From JBFJVD01 sp041624375 (GTDB lineage: Bacteria; Chloroflexota; Anaerolineae; Anaerolineales; E44-bin32): a stretch of DNA of 10,874 nucleotides. The translations under genes were made by a program, and so were the position numbers. Shown here one piece after another: positions 1 through 6,513 of this stretch (position 1 is its first letter; every line of letters starts with the position of its first letter). Below the pieces are notes generated by a model. It made no database searches. It worked only from the letters and a program-made list of their open reading frames with translations, and was not told the origin of the DNA. Location: NCBI GenBank assembly GCA_041624375.1, contig JBFJVD010000085.1, positions 1 through 10,874 on the forward strand. The letters are read 5' to 3'.

Positions 1-660
1 CCTGGCCTGCGCCTTTCCCGGGCGCAGCGGCCAGGTAGAGCCGGCAGGCGGCGAAGGGGGCGGCAGGGGTTGGCGCTCGCGGAGCAGGCGGAGCACCTTG
101 CTCGCCTCGGGATCCCCGGGGACCAGGTTCAGCGCCCGCTGGGCGGCTTCGAGGGCGCTCTCCTGCTTCTTGCTGTGCTGCATGATGGAGGCGACGGCCA
201 AATATTCCTGAACCGCCTCCTTGCGGCGACCCATGCGCTCGTACGCCAGCGCGAGTCGTGAGCGCACGTTCAGCTTCTCCGGCGTAATGCGGGCGATATG
301 CACCCAGTTTTCGACCGCCTTTTCCGCGTCGTGCCGCCGGATGTAACGCTCCGCGGCCTCATGCCGTCGTCGAACGGCCTTGGCCGATTCGCCAAGCTTC
401 TCATAAATCTCGGCACACTTTTCAAGGGGGATTGGGTCTTCCGGAGAGGCCTGACCAGCCTGCTCATAGACCGCCAGGGCTTCCTGAACGCGGTCATTCT
501 GCAGGAGAGCCAGGCCCAGGCTGGTCAGTGCGACCGGATGCTCCGGGGATTCGGCCAGCGCCTTCCGGTAGAACTCAATCGCCCGTTCCCAGTCCTGATC
601 CCAGGCGGCTGAGTGCCCAAGCTGCATTGACTCCTGGAAAAGGTCCTTACGTCCGTTCAT
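1..660 (-). CDS. TPR-repeat protein, 3' end outside window
   Basis: An open frame begins with ATG at 660 and runs 220 codons without a stop to the window edge, so the C-terminus is missing. The product is helical and made of 34-residue-like tetratricopeptide units. Residues about 13-45 (with the pattern W..A...Y.KAL...P), 46-79 and 82-115 are successive TPR-like hairpins. Residues about 133-182 hold two more, with A.AY...G...EAV and ALE.A.RAL...P signatures. From residue 198 the chain turns Pro-rich. There is no signal peptide or membrane segment, so a cytoplasmic scaffold or protein-interaction role is likely; the partner is unknown. The start follows polA by 109 bases on the same strand. 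No clear Shine-Dalgarno is seen before the ATG, only GGG about 9 bases upstream, but a good extended -10 lies at 701-709. The TPR assignment is firm; the specific function is not recognisable. Confidence 0.8.
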   Translation of the reverse strand, partial: MNGRKDLFQESMQLGHSAAWDQDWERAIEFYRKALAESPEHPVALTSLGLALLQNDRVQEALAVYEQAGQASPEDPIPLEKCAEIYEKLGESAKAVRRRHEAAERYIRRHDAEKAVENWVHIARITPEKLNVRSRLALAYERMGRRKEAVQEYLAVASIMQHSKKQESALEAAQRALNLVPGDPEASKVLRLLRERQPLPPPSPPAGSTWPLRPGKAQAR

Positions 661-700
661 CACTGGCCCATGAAACTGCGGAATCTCGATCCGAATCGCG

Positions 701-709
701 AGTATAGCA
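701..709 (-). promoter_or_regulatory. Extended -10 promoter candidate for the TPR gene
   Basis: On the minus strand these bases read TGCTATACT: an extended -10 TGN followed by TATACT, five of six matches to TATAAT. No -35 is visible 17 bases upstream (GGGCGG there). A start about seven bases downstream would give a leader of roughly 34 bases before the ATG at 660. It lies between the polA stop and the TPR gene, so the TPR gene may be transcribed on its own. Confidence 0.45.
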
Positions 710-743
710 TAGCTAGGTGCTCACCGCCCTGGTTGGCGAGGCA

Positions 744-758
744 ACTTCGGAACGAAGT
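744..758 (-). terminator. Short hairpin after polA, weak terminator candidate
   Basis: A perfect 6-bp inverted repeat, ACTTCG and CGAAGT around a 3-base loop, sits 11 bases past the polA stop codon. On the minus strand it is followed only by TGCC, with no T-run. It may be a weak or factor-assisted terminator, or chance. Confidence 0.25.
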
Positions 759-769
759 CCGGGGTGAAG

Positions 770-3559
770 TCAGCCAACGGTCTCCATCCGGTACCAATCC
801 TTGCCGGCCTTGGCGTCGGTTTTGAGCGGAACTCGCAGCTGATAGGCGTTCTCCATGATGTCGCGGACCTGGGCCAGCGTCGATTCCAGCTCATCCTTGC
901 GGGTCTCGAACAGGAGCTCATCGTGGACCTGGAGAAGCATGCGCGCCGACAGCCCGGAAGCTTCGAAGGCTGGTGGGAGGCGGAGCATCGCCAGCTTGAT
1001 GATGTCGGCTGCGCTGCCCTGGATCGGCGCGTTGATCGCCTCGCGCAATGCTCGTGCCCGCGCCACTTCAGGGACGGGTTTGGCGCCACGAGTCAGCTGG
1101 GGGAAGTAGCGACGGCGACCGAGCAGAGTTTCGACGAAGCCCTCTTCGCGAGCCTGTGCCTTCGTCTTGTCCAGATAACGCTTCACGCCGGGAAAGCGGT
1201 CGAAGTAGGCCGCCACGAAGTCTTCCGCCTCGGCGAGTGTCAGGTCGGTTGAGCGGGTGAGGCCAAAAGCGCTCATCCCGTAGATCAAGCCGAAGTTCAC
1301 GGCCTTGGCACGCCGGCGGAGTTCCGCAGTCACTTCGTCCATCTCCACGTTGAAAACGGCGGCTGCCGTGGTGGCATGGATGTCCTGGTCCTGCTCGAAG
1401 GCCTCGATCATGGCTGCGTCTTCGCAGATATGCGCCAGAATGCGCAGCTCGATCTGCGAGTAATCGACAGCCAGCAATAGGTGGTCCTTGGCCGCCACGA
1501 ACGCCTGGCGGATCTGCCGCCCGACTTCGCTGCGCACAGGGATGTTTTGTAGATTCGGATCTGAAGAGGCCAGCCGGCCCGTCACAGATCCAGTCTGGCT
1601 GAACGACGAGTGCACCCGCCCGGTCGCAGGGTTGACCTGGTTTTGTAGCGCATCGGCATAGGTGGATTTGATCTTGGCGATCTCACGGTTTTCAAGCACC
1701 AAGTCGACGATGGGATGAACGGGGCGCAGCTCCTCAAGAACGGAGGCCGCCGTCGAGTAATGGCCGGAAGCCGTTTTGCGCGTCCGATCGGGCGGCTCCA
1801 GCCCGAGCTCATCGAACAGCACGGTGGACAGCTGCTGGGTGGAGTTGAGATTGAAACTGTGACCGACCGTGTCGTAGATGGTCTTTTCAATTTCATGGAG
1901 CCGTTGGGAGAGGTCGGCAGCGATCTGGCGCAGCACTTCGAGGTCGAGACCCACGCCATCCAGCTCCATCTGCGCCAGAACCGAGACGAGCGGCATCTCG
2001 AGGTCGTGGAAGAGCGCGGTCTGCTGCTTCTGCTCAAGCTCCTTCTCGAGGATCGGCTTCAACCGCAGACAGACTTCTGCGTCGGCGGCGGCATAGGGCG
2101 CTACCTGCTGAATGGGCACCTCCGCCATCGACCGCTGCCCCTGGCCGCGCCCGATCAACTCCTCGATCTGAATCATCTCTGCCCCGAGCCGGACCCAGGC
2201 GAGGTTCTTCAGGCCAAGATTGCGGGAGGCGGGATCGCAAAGCCACTCAGCCAGCATGGTGTCGAAGCCGAGCGGAGTCGCGGCCAGGCCGTGGCGGGCC
2301 AGCACCAAATAGTCGTACTTCAGGTTATGGCCCACCTTCGGAATGCCGGCGGCGGTCAGCGGCCCGCGCAGCGCCTCAAGCACCGATTCCAGATCGAGCT
2401 GCTCGTCGCCAGCGATCTCCACTCGGTGGCCGACTGGCAGGTAGAAGCCCTCCCCCGGCTCGATCGCCAGCGAGATCCCCACGAGATCCGCGCGCAAGGC
2501 ATCTGTGCTGGTGGTTTCTACATCAAAGGCGATCTCCTTCGCCTTGGATAACCGTTCGCTGAGGTTCGCCAGGGTCTCTGTATCGTTGACGGTCACCACG
2601 TTATCGGGTACACCTTCGGCCTGGATCGGCCCCGTTTCTTCGCCGAAGAGGTTCATCTGGAGGCCCGAGGCCGCCGCTTCGCCGGGCAAGCGATCCAGCA
2701 GCGAGCGAAACTCGAGCGTCCGGAAGAGTTCGACAACTCGTTCGCGATTGAAGCCCTGCAGGCGGCAGCTTTCGAGTTCGAAGGGCACATCGACATCGGT
2801 CACGATGCGCGCCAATTGGCGACTCAGAAATGCCTGCTCGCGGGATTCCTCCAGCTTGGTGCGAAATCGGGTTGGCACGGAGTCGAGGTTCTCATAGATA
2901 TCTTCCAACGTTGGATGTTCTTGCAGGAGGGTGAGGGCGGTCTTCTCCCCCACACCGCGTACACCCGGGATGTTGTCCGAGCTGTCGCCCACGATCGCTT
3001 TGTAGTCCGCCACCTGTTCGGGGCGGACGCCGAGTTTCTCGTGAACCTCCTGTGGGCCGAAGTCGTCGGCATCCGCGAGCCGGCGTCCGGCAAGCCGGAT
3101 TACGACGTTCTCATCCGCCAGCTGAAGCAGATCGCGATCTCCGGTGAGGATGATGACCCGGACGCCGTGCTCAGCCGCTTGTTTGGCGACGGTTCCCAGC
3201 ACATCATCGGCCTCAAAGCCCTCGGCTTCGAAGATGGGGATTTCAAATGCTTCGACGACCTCGCGGATGCGCTCCAATTGCGATCGAAGGTCGTCGGGCA
3301 TCTTCTCGCGGGTCGCCTTGTACTCGGCGTACAGGTCGTCGCGAAATGTACGTCCGGTGTCGAAGGAAACGGCCAGATACTCGGGCTTCTCTTGCTCGAT
3401 GAGCCGGAGAAGCACGGAGGTGAAGCCGTAAGTACCGGCGGTCGCTTCGCCGCGGGTCGTCGTCCAGCGCGAGCCATCGCCTATGCCGGTCAGGGCGAAA
3501 TAGGTGCGATAAGCCAGCGCGTGACCATCGATTAGGAAGAGGACAGGTTGGGATGGCAT
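770..3559 (-). CDS. polA: DNA polymerase I (5' nuclease, 3'-5' exonuclease, polymerase)
   Basis: Full-length family A DNA polymerase of 929 residues, the same size class as the E. coli enzyme. It fills gaps and removes RNA primers in replication and repair. The 5' nuclease occupies about residues 5-290, with FLIDGH near residue 8, the acidic cluster FEADD at 115-119, TGDRD at 139-143 and the helix-hairpin-helix region GDSSDNIPGVRGVG at 191-204. The proofreading domain, about 320-510, keeps all expected acidic residues: D346 and E348, D416 in HNLKYD, and D493 in YAAADAEV. The polymerase part, about 520-929, shows motif A (D699 in VDYSQIELR), the O-helix RRRAKAVNFGLIYG (R748, K752, F756, Y760) and motif C (HDE at 879-881). 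A GTG 42 bases further upstream is in frame. The ATG at 3559 is preferred because it has a GGGAG ribosome site, begins right at the conserved N-terminus, and lies downstream of the promoter candidate. It follows the receiver gene by 63 bases on the same strand. Confidence 0.97.
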   Translation of the reverse strand: MPSQPVLFLIDGHALAYRTYFALTGIGDGSRWTTTRGEATAGTYGFTSVLLRLIEQEKPEYLAVSFDTGRTFRDDLYAEYKATREKMPDDLRSQLERIREVVEAFEIPIFEAEGFEADDVLGTVAKQAAEHGVRVIILTGDRDLLQLADENVVIRLAGRRLADADDFGPQEVHEKLGVRPEQVADYKAIVGDSSDNIPGVRGVGEKTALTLLQEHPTLEDIYENLDSVPTRFRTKLEESREQAFLSRQLARIVTDVDVPFELESCRLQGFNRERVVELFRTLEFRSLLDRLPGEAAASGLQMNLFGEETGPIQAEGVPDNVVTVNDTETLANLSERLSKAKEIAFDVETTSTDALRADLVGISLAIEPGEGFYLPVGHRVEIAGDEQLDLESVLEALRGPLTAAGIPKVGHNLKYDYLVLARHGLAATPLGFDTMLAEWLCDPASRNLGLKNLAWVRLGAEMIQIEELIGRGQGQRSMAEVPIQQVAPYAAADAEVCLRLKPILEKELEQKQQTALFHDLEMPLVSVLAQMELDGVGLDLEVLRQIAADLSQRLHEIEKTIYDTVGHSFNLNSTQQLSTVLFDELGLEPPDRTRKTASGHYSTAASVLEELRPVHPIVDLVLENREIAKIKSTYADALQNQVNPATGRVHSSFSQTGSVTGRLASSDPNLQNIPVRSEVGRQIRQAFVAAKDHLLLAVDYSQIELRILAHICEDAAMIEAFEQDQDIHATTAAAVFNVEMDEVTAELRRRAKAVNFGLIYGMSAFGLTRSTDLTLAEAEDFVAAYFDRFPGVKRYLDKTKAQAREEGFVETLLGRRRYFPQLTRGAKPVPEVARARALREAINAPIQGSAADIIKLAMLRLPPAFEASGLSARMLLQVHDELLFETRKDELESTLAQVRDIMENAYQLRVPLKTDAKAGKDWYRMETVG

Positions 3560-3566
3560 GCTGGTA

Positions 3567-3571
3567 CTCCC
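3567..3571 (-). promoter_or_regulatory. Ribosome binding site deciding the polA start
   Basis: The minus strand reads GGGAG, then seven bases, then ATG at 3559. This supports that ATG over the in-frame GTG at 3601. Confidence 0.6.
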
Positions 3572-3591
3572 AGATTTTGTTACTGGAACCG

Positions 3592-3621
3592 ATTGTAGCA
3601 CCGCGCGTTGTGGTCAGTCAG
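3592..3621 (-). promoter_or_regulatory. polA promoter candidate (extended -10)
   Basis: The minus strand reads CTGACT (four of six to TTGACA) at 3616-3621, an 18-base spacer, then TACAAT (five of six) at 3592-3597. TGC directly precedes the hexamer, giving an extended -10. A start near 3585 would leave a leader of about 26 bases before the ATG at 3559. It sits in the 63-base gap after the receiver gene, where no terminator hairpin is seen, so readthrough from that gene is also possible. Confidence 0.45.
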
Positions 3622-3622
3622 C

Positions 3623-5233
3623 TCAGTCAAGCAGGCCTTGGTCGCGGCGGGTGTCTTCGAGGAAGGCGGCGAGTCGTTCGTCTGCCGGTGGATGGCCGAC
3701 TGTGAGCAGGTAGGGGCTCGCCCAAAACCGGCCGGAAGGTAGATCCTGTCCCAACTCAGGATAGGAGGACAGAATCCGCGCTGAGAGGTCGTCTCGAAGT
3801 TGGCGAACCGCGCGGGCAGGTGCAACTTCAGGCAGAAGCGAGAGCGTGACACTCATGTATTCCGCGTCGACTTCGACATGCTCCGCTCTCCAATCCCAAG
3901 CCAGGCAAATTCGCTCCACCCAGTAGGCGAGCTCGTCATCAAACAGGCGGGCCAGATCGTGCTCTGGGAAGCGAGGGAGGAGCACAAGGGTGTAGGGGAG
4001 AAGATAGTCGCCCTCGCTCGAGTCTGGCTCGCGCGTGGGCAGGGCATCCACCTCTTCCAGTTCCTCCGACCATGGGTCTTCCTCAAGGAAGGGCAGATGG
4101 GCGGCCGGGCGAGCCTCGGAAGGGATCCAGTCGGTCGGCAGAGGGAGAGTATCGGTGAGGGAGGCAGCTTGTTCGCTCTCTGCCTCGAGTTCGATCGGGG
4201 ATCCTTCAGGATCCGGCGGAGGCAGATCCAGCTCTGCCAGTTCCGCAAAGAACGGGAGATCTTCCACCTCGGGCTCTGCCTGTGGGATCCAATCGGACGG
4301 GATCTCCGGCATCTGCTCCTCGCCGGTTGGCTTCTCCTCGATCGAGACATCCTCTTCGAATGCCGTCTCTTGATCCTCAAGCGAGGCAGGTTCTGTGGGT
4401 GCGGGCTCAGCCGCCAGCTGCGCCTCCGGATCTACCTGAGCCAGGTTATGCGCCAGTTCTTGTGCCTGCCGGCGGATCATCCCAAACGGGACTTCGGTGT
4501 TGAAGATCAAGGAGAGAACGATATCGCCAACCAGCGTGGTGGCATAGAGCATGAAATCATCGTTCGAACCGCTCAACCGAACGAAGCGCGCAAGCGCCCC
4601 CCGCGCGCCATCTCTCGCCCAATGGTCGGCGATCACGCCGGTCAGCTCCTGTACCTGATGCTGGCCGAGCTGGCCCGCATACGCCCAGAGCCGTCGGCCG
4701 CGTGTCAGCAGCGCGCCCTCGGAGGACGTCTCGAGATTGAGCCGGGTCAGGTACTGGGCGGCGCGCTCGATGTCGGCCAACCATGGTGGGGGCGGGTCGG
4801 TCTCGACCTGCGCGGGTTCGGGCTCGATGGGGCCAAGGGCAGGAGCCTGGGCCGGGAGCGGCTGCTCCCCCTCAATACCAAGGGCGCCGGCGATCACACG
4901 GGGCAGGTCGGGAAGATAGAAAGGCTTGGAGAGGATGCCGTCCACATCGAGCAAGTGAAGATCGGGATCCTCGGCGTCGTTGCTGAGCGGGATGGCGATC
5001 ACCGCAAGTTCGGGGATTTCCCTCAGCAGACGGCGAATGAGCGCCGGGCCGGCGACATCGGGCAGCCCGAAATCAATGATGGCCAGACGGATATCACTGC
5101 CGGAGACGATCTCGGCAGCTTCGGCCCCGGTGTTGGCGGTGGTCACCTGGTAGCGGCCCGTCTCTTCCAGCGTCTGGCGGATCAGAATGCAGAATTCCGG
5201 GCTGGCATCGACGACCAGAATAGGTATCTTCAC
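3623..5233 (-). CDS. Receiver protein with roadblock-like domain and dead IS200/Y1 transposase-like domain
   Basis: The product has 536 residues and starts with GTG. Residues 1-120 are a response-regulator receiver: beta-1 ILVVD with D9, phosphoacceptor D54 in IIDFGLPD, and K103 in SKPF. The second acidic residue is A10 and the usual Thr/Ser is P82, so phosphorylation may be altered. Residues about 150-266 resemble a roadblock/LC7 domain (ALLTRGRRLWAYAGQL, then LYATTLVGDIVLSLIF and a closing helix); such domains often partner small GTPases. Residues 267-408 are an acidic, Pro-rich, probably disordered linker with two DWIP motifs. Residues about 411-536 follow the IS200/IS605 TnpA pattern (YTLVLLPRF, then RQLRDDLSARIL, FWASPYLLTVG). 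The HUH site reads Y459-M460-S461 and the catalytic Tyr position is F524. No flanking transposon ends or tnpB are present. I infer a signalling or DNA-binding role without transposition. No strong ribosome site precedes the GTG. Confidence 0.85.
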   Translation of the reverse strand: MKIPILVVDASPEFCILIRQTLEETGRYQVTTANTGAEAAEIVSGSDIRLAIIDFGLPDVAGPALIRRLLREIPELAVIAIPLSNDAEDPDLHLLDVDGILSKPFYLPDLPRVIAGALGIEGEQPLPAQAPALGPIEPEPAQVETDPPPPWLADIERAAQYLTRLNLETSSEGALLTRGRRLWAYAGQLGQHQVQELTGVIADHWARDGARGALARFVRLSGSNDDFMLYATTLVGDIVLSLIFNTEVPFGMIRRQAQELAHNLAQVDPEAQLAAEPAPTEPASLEDQETAFEEDVSIEEKPTGEEQMPEIPSDWIPQAEPEVEDLPFFAELAELDLPPPDPEGSPIELEAESEQAASLTDTLPLPTDWIPSEARPAAHLPFLEEDPWSEELEEVDALPTREPDSSEGDYLLPYTLVLLPRFPEHDLARLFDDELAYWVERICLAWDWRAEHVEVDAEYMSVTLSLLPEVAPARAVRQLRDDLSARILSSYPELGQDLPSGRFWASPYLLTVGHPPADERLAAFLEDTRRDQGLLD

Positions 5234-5239
5234 GCTTCT

Positions 5240-5269
5240 ACTCTAGCATGCTGGTGAGAACCCAGGCAA
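5240..5269 (-). promoter_or_regulatory. Promoter candidate for the receiver gene, possibly leaderless
   Basis: The minus strand reads TTGCCT at 5264-5269, an 18-base spacer, then TAGAGT at 5240-5245 with TGC just before it (extended -10). The expected transcription start falls on or next to the GTG at 5233, which would give a leaderless mRNA and fits the lack of a clear ribosome site. The -35 lies inside the inverted repeat at 5261-5280. Each hexamer matches the consensus at only four of six bases. Confidence 0.35.
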
Positions 5270-5280
5270 TGCAGCCTGGG
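5261..5280 (-). terminator. Hairpin after the third FW lipoprotein gene
   Basis: A perfect 7-bp stem, CCCAGGC and GCCTGGG with a 6-base loop, lies 27 bases past the stop of the lipoprotein gene at 5307-6389. On the minus strand it is followed by TTCTCACC, a weak T-rich tail. It is probably an intrinsic-type terminator. Because it overlaps the receiver gene's upstream region it could instead be an operator. Confidence 0.45.
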
Positions 5281-5306
5281 CCATGCAAGTTTCAAACCAG
5301 TGCAGG

Positions 5307-6389
5307 CTACGGCGTCCAGGTTGTGTATTCAATCTGCAGCGGATCGTCGATGTCGACGAGGCGCAGGAAGCCTGTTCGGTTTTCGTCGGTTTGGAAGCAA
5401 ACATATGCGCCTGCGCTCACTCCATCCAGCGCAATCGCAGTGCTCGAGAGAGGCGTATTGGCGCAGGAAGCTTTGTCCGGCTGATCAGGTGGCGGGGCGT
5501 ACAATCCCAATAGGGCGCCCCCGATCGGAACCAACCGCCGCTCCGCTACGCTGGGGGCTTCAAAGCGCACATCGGCGCCCGAAAGTGGATCGAGTGCGCC
5601 GGCGTCGAAGTCGAAAGTGGTTCCACCGGAGAGCAGGGCGGCGCCGCTTTGATGCACGGCAGCCGTCGGGGAAGGTGTGGCGGACCGAGAGGGCGTCGCT
5701 GAAGGTCGCGGCGAGGGGGTGGCACTGGCTACGGCTCCGGTAGCGGTGGGGGCTTGCATGACGTGGATCTTCACCCAGAACGACTGGTCACCCTGCGGGC
5801 CAATCCCGAAGTAGCCGCCCTGATCGTCTCGCAGCTTCCAGAACCCCTGAAAGGTCCCCGGACTGGGCGGGGCGACCATATCGACGGCGACGTCGACGCG
5901 CTCGCCCGGGGACACCCGACCCATCAGTGGGACGAACGCGGATGCTCCCATTCGATTGCCGCCGAAGAACGCCAAGGCATATGCCTGGTTCCAGGTGCAG
6001 TCGCCGGCGTTCTCCAACCGCCAGATCTTCACGAATTCCTGACCAGGGGGAAATTGGGCGTTGTCCCTCACCGTGATGTCGTCTACGAACGCCGCCCGAT
6101 TGATGCAGTTCTCCGCGTTCCCGAGCCCGCTCTCGCTCTCCGTGGGTGCCAGTGTTTGCGCAGCCGTGTTCGTGGCGGGCGCATTCAGGGTTTCCAACTC
6201 CGGCATCCGCGACGATTCGCGTGTCATCGCAGCTTCCACCGTTCGGGCAGCCATCGTGCCGGGCGATACCGGGGAAAGCTGCGTTGAAGAGGGGAGATTG
6301 CATGCGGCGAGGCCTACCGTAGCCGCAACGAGAAAACCGCGGCGCAGCCGTGCCCAAAGCGCCCAGTCCGTGCGAGGTCTCGTAAACAT
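5307..6389 (-). CDS. FW (NBR1-type Ig-like) domain lipoprotein, copy 1
   Basis: The product has 360 residues and an ATG start. A basic N-terminus and hydrophobic stretch end in lipobox LAAC with C30, so it is probably a membrane-anchored, surface-exposed lipoprotein. Residues about 95-210 form an NBR1-type Ig-like FW domain with tryptophans W123, W133, W184 and W205. C95 and C131 could form a disulfide. A Ser/Thr/Pro-rich linker covers about 213-245. The C-terminal part (about 258-360) is an unnamed domain beginning FDFDAGALD, with C309 and C331; it recurs in the copy at 7843-8829 but not in the copy at 6514-7656. FW domains are beta-sandwich protein-binding modules in the eukaryotic NBR1 family; the bacterial ligand is unknown. 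No clear ribosome site precedes the ATG. A palindrome lies six bases upstream at 6395-6417. Lipoprotein and FW assignments are confident; function is open. Confidence 0.88.
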   Translation of the reverse strand: MFTRPRTDWALWARLRRGFLVAATVGLAACNLPSSTQLSPVSPGTMAARTVEAAMTRESSRMPELETLNAPATNTAAQTLAPTESESGLGNAENCINRAAFVDDITVRDNAQFPPGQEFVKIWRLENAGDCTWNQAYALAFFGGNRMGASAFVPLMGRVSPGERVDVAVDMVAPPSPGTFQGFWKLRDDQGGYFGIGPQGDQSFWVKIHVMQAPTATGAVASATPSPRPSATPSRSATPSPTAAVHQSGAALLSGGTTFDFDAGALDPLSGADVRFEAPSVAERRLVPIGGALLGLYAPPPDQPDKASCANTPLSSTAIALDGVSAGAYVCFQTDENRTGFLRLVDIDDPLQIEYTTWTP

Positions 6390-6394
6390 CTGGC

Positions 6395-6417
6395 GGCGAT
6401 TCTAACTCAGAATCGCC
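6395..6417. repeat. Perfect 9-bp palindrome upstream of FW lipoprotein copy 1
   Basis: GGCGATTCT at 6395-6403 and AGAATCGCC at 6409-6417 are exact reverse complements around a 5-base loop. The palindrome ends five bases before the ATG codon at 6387-6389. It overlaps the only -10-like hexamer seen there (TAGAAT, minus strand, 6399-6404). It could be an operator or a 5' leader hairpin. There is no T-run, so it is not a convincing terminator. Confidence 0.5.
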
Positions 6418-6455
6418 CGGGTCACAGTGCTGCTGTACCGGCTCGGAACAATGCC

Positions 6456-6479
6456 GAAGGGCGGGTTTCCCCGCCCTTC
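6456..6479 (-). terminator. 10-bp GNRA-loop hairpin after FW lipoprotein copy 2
   Basis: A perfect 10-bp GC-rich stem lies 34 bases beyond the stop at 6514. Read as minus-strand RNA, the loop is GAAA, a stable GNRA tetraloop, which argues that the minus-strand transcript is the one that folds. The tail is GGCATTGTT, only partly T-rich. It is likely the transcription terminator, or a 3'-end stabiliser, of the lipoprotein gene. Confidence 0.6.
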
Positions 6480-6513
6480 ATGAGCCTCTGCCTGTCCTTT
6501 GTCGCGCAGAGCC

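Noticed and set aside
3560..3601. GTG at 3601 as polA start
   Set aside because: It lies upstream of the -10 hexamer, so a transcript from that promoter would not include it. The ATG at 3559 has a ribosome site and starts at the conserved sequence.
3626..4003. An active IS200/IS605 insertion
   Set aside because: The Y1-like segment is in frame inside a larger gene, lacks the HUH and Tyr residues, and has no tnpB or subterminal hairpin ends next to it.
3800..5257. Long plus-strand open frame of 485 codons opposite the receiver gene
   Set aside because: It is antisense to a gene with clear domain motifs, and its translation shows no recognisable domain or usual composition. GC-rich genes commonly produce such shadow frames.
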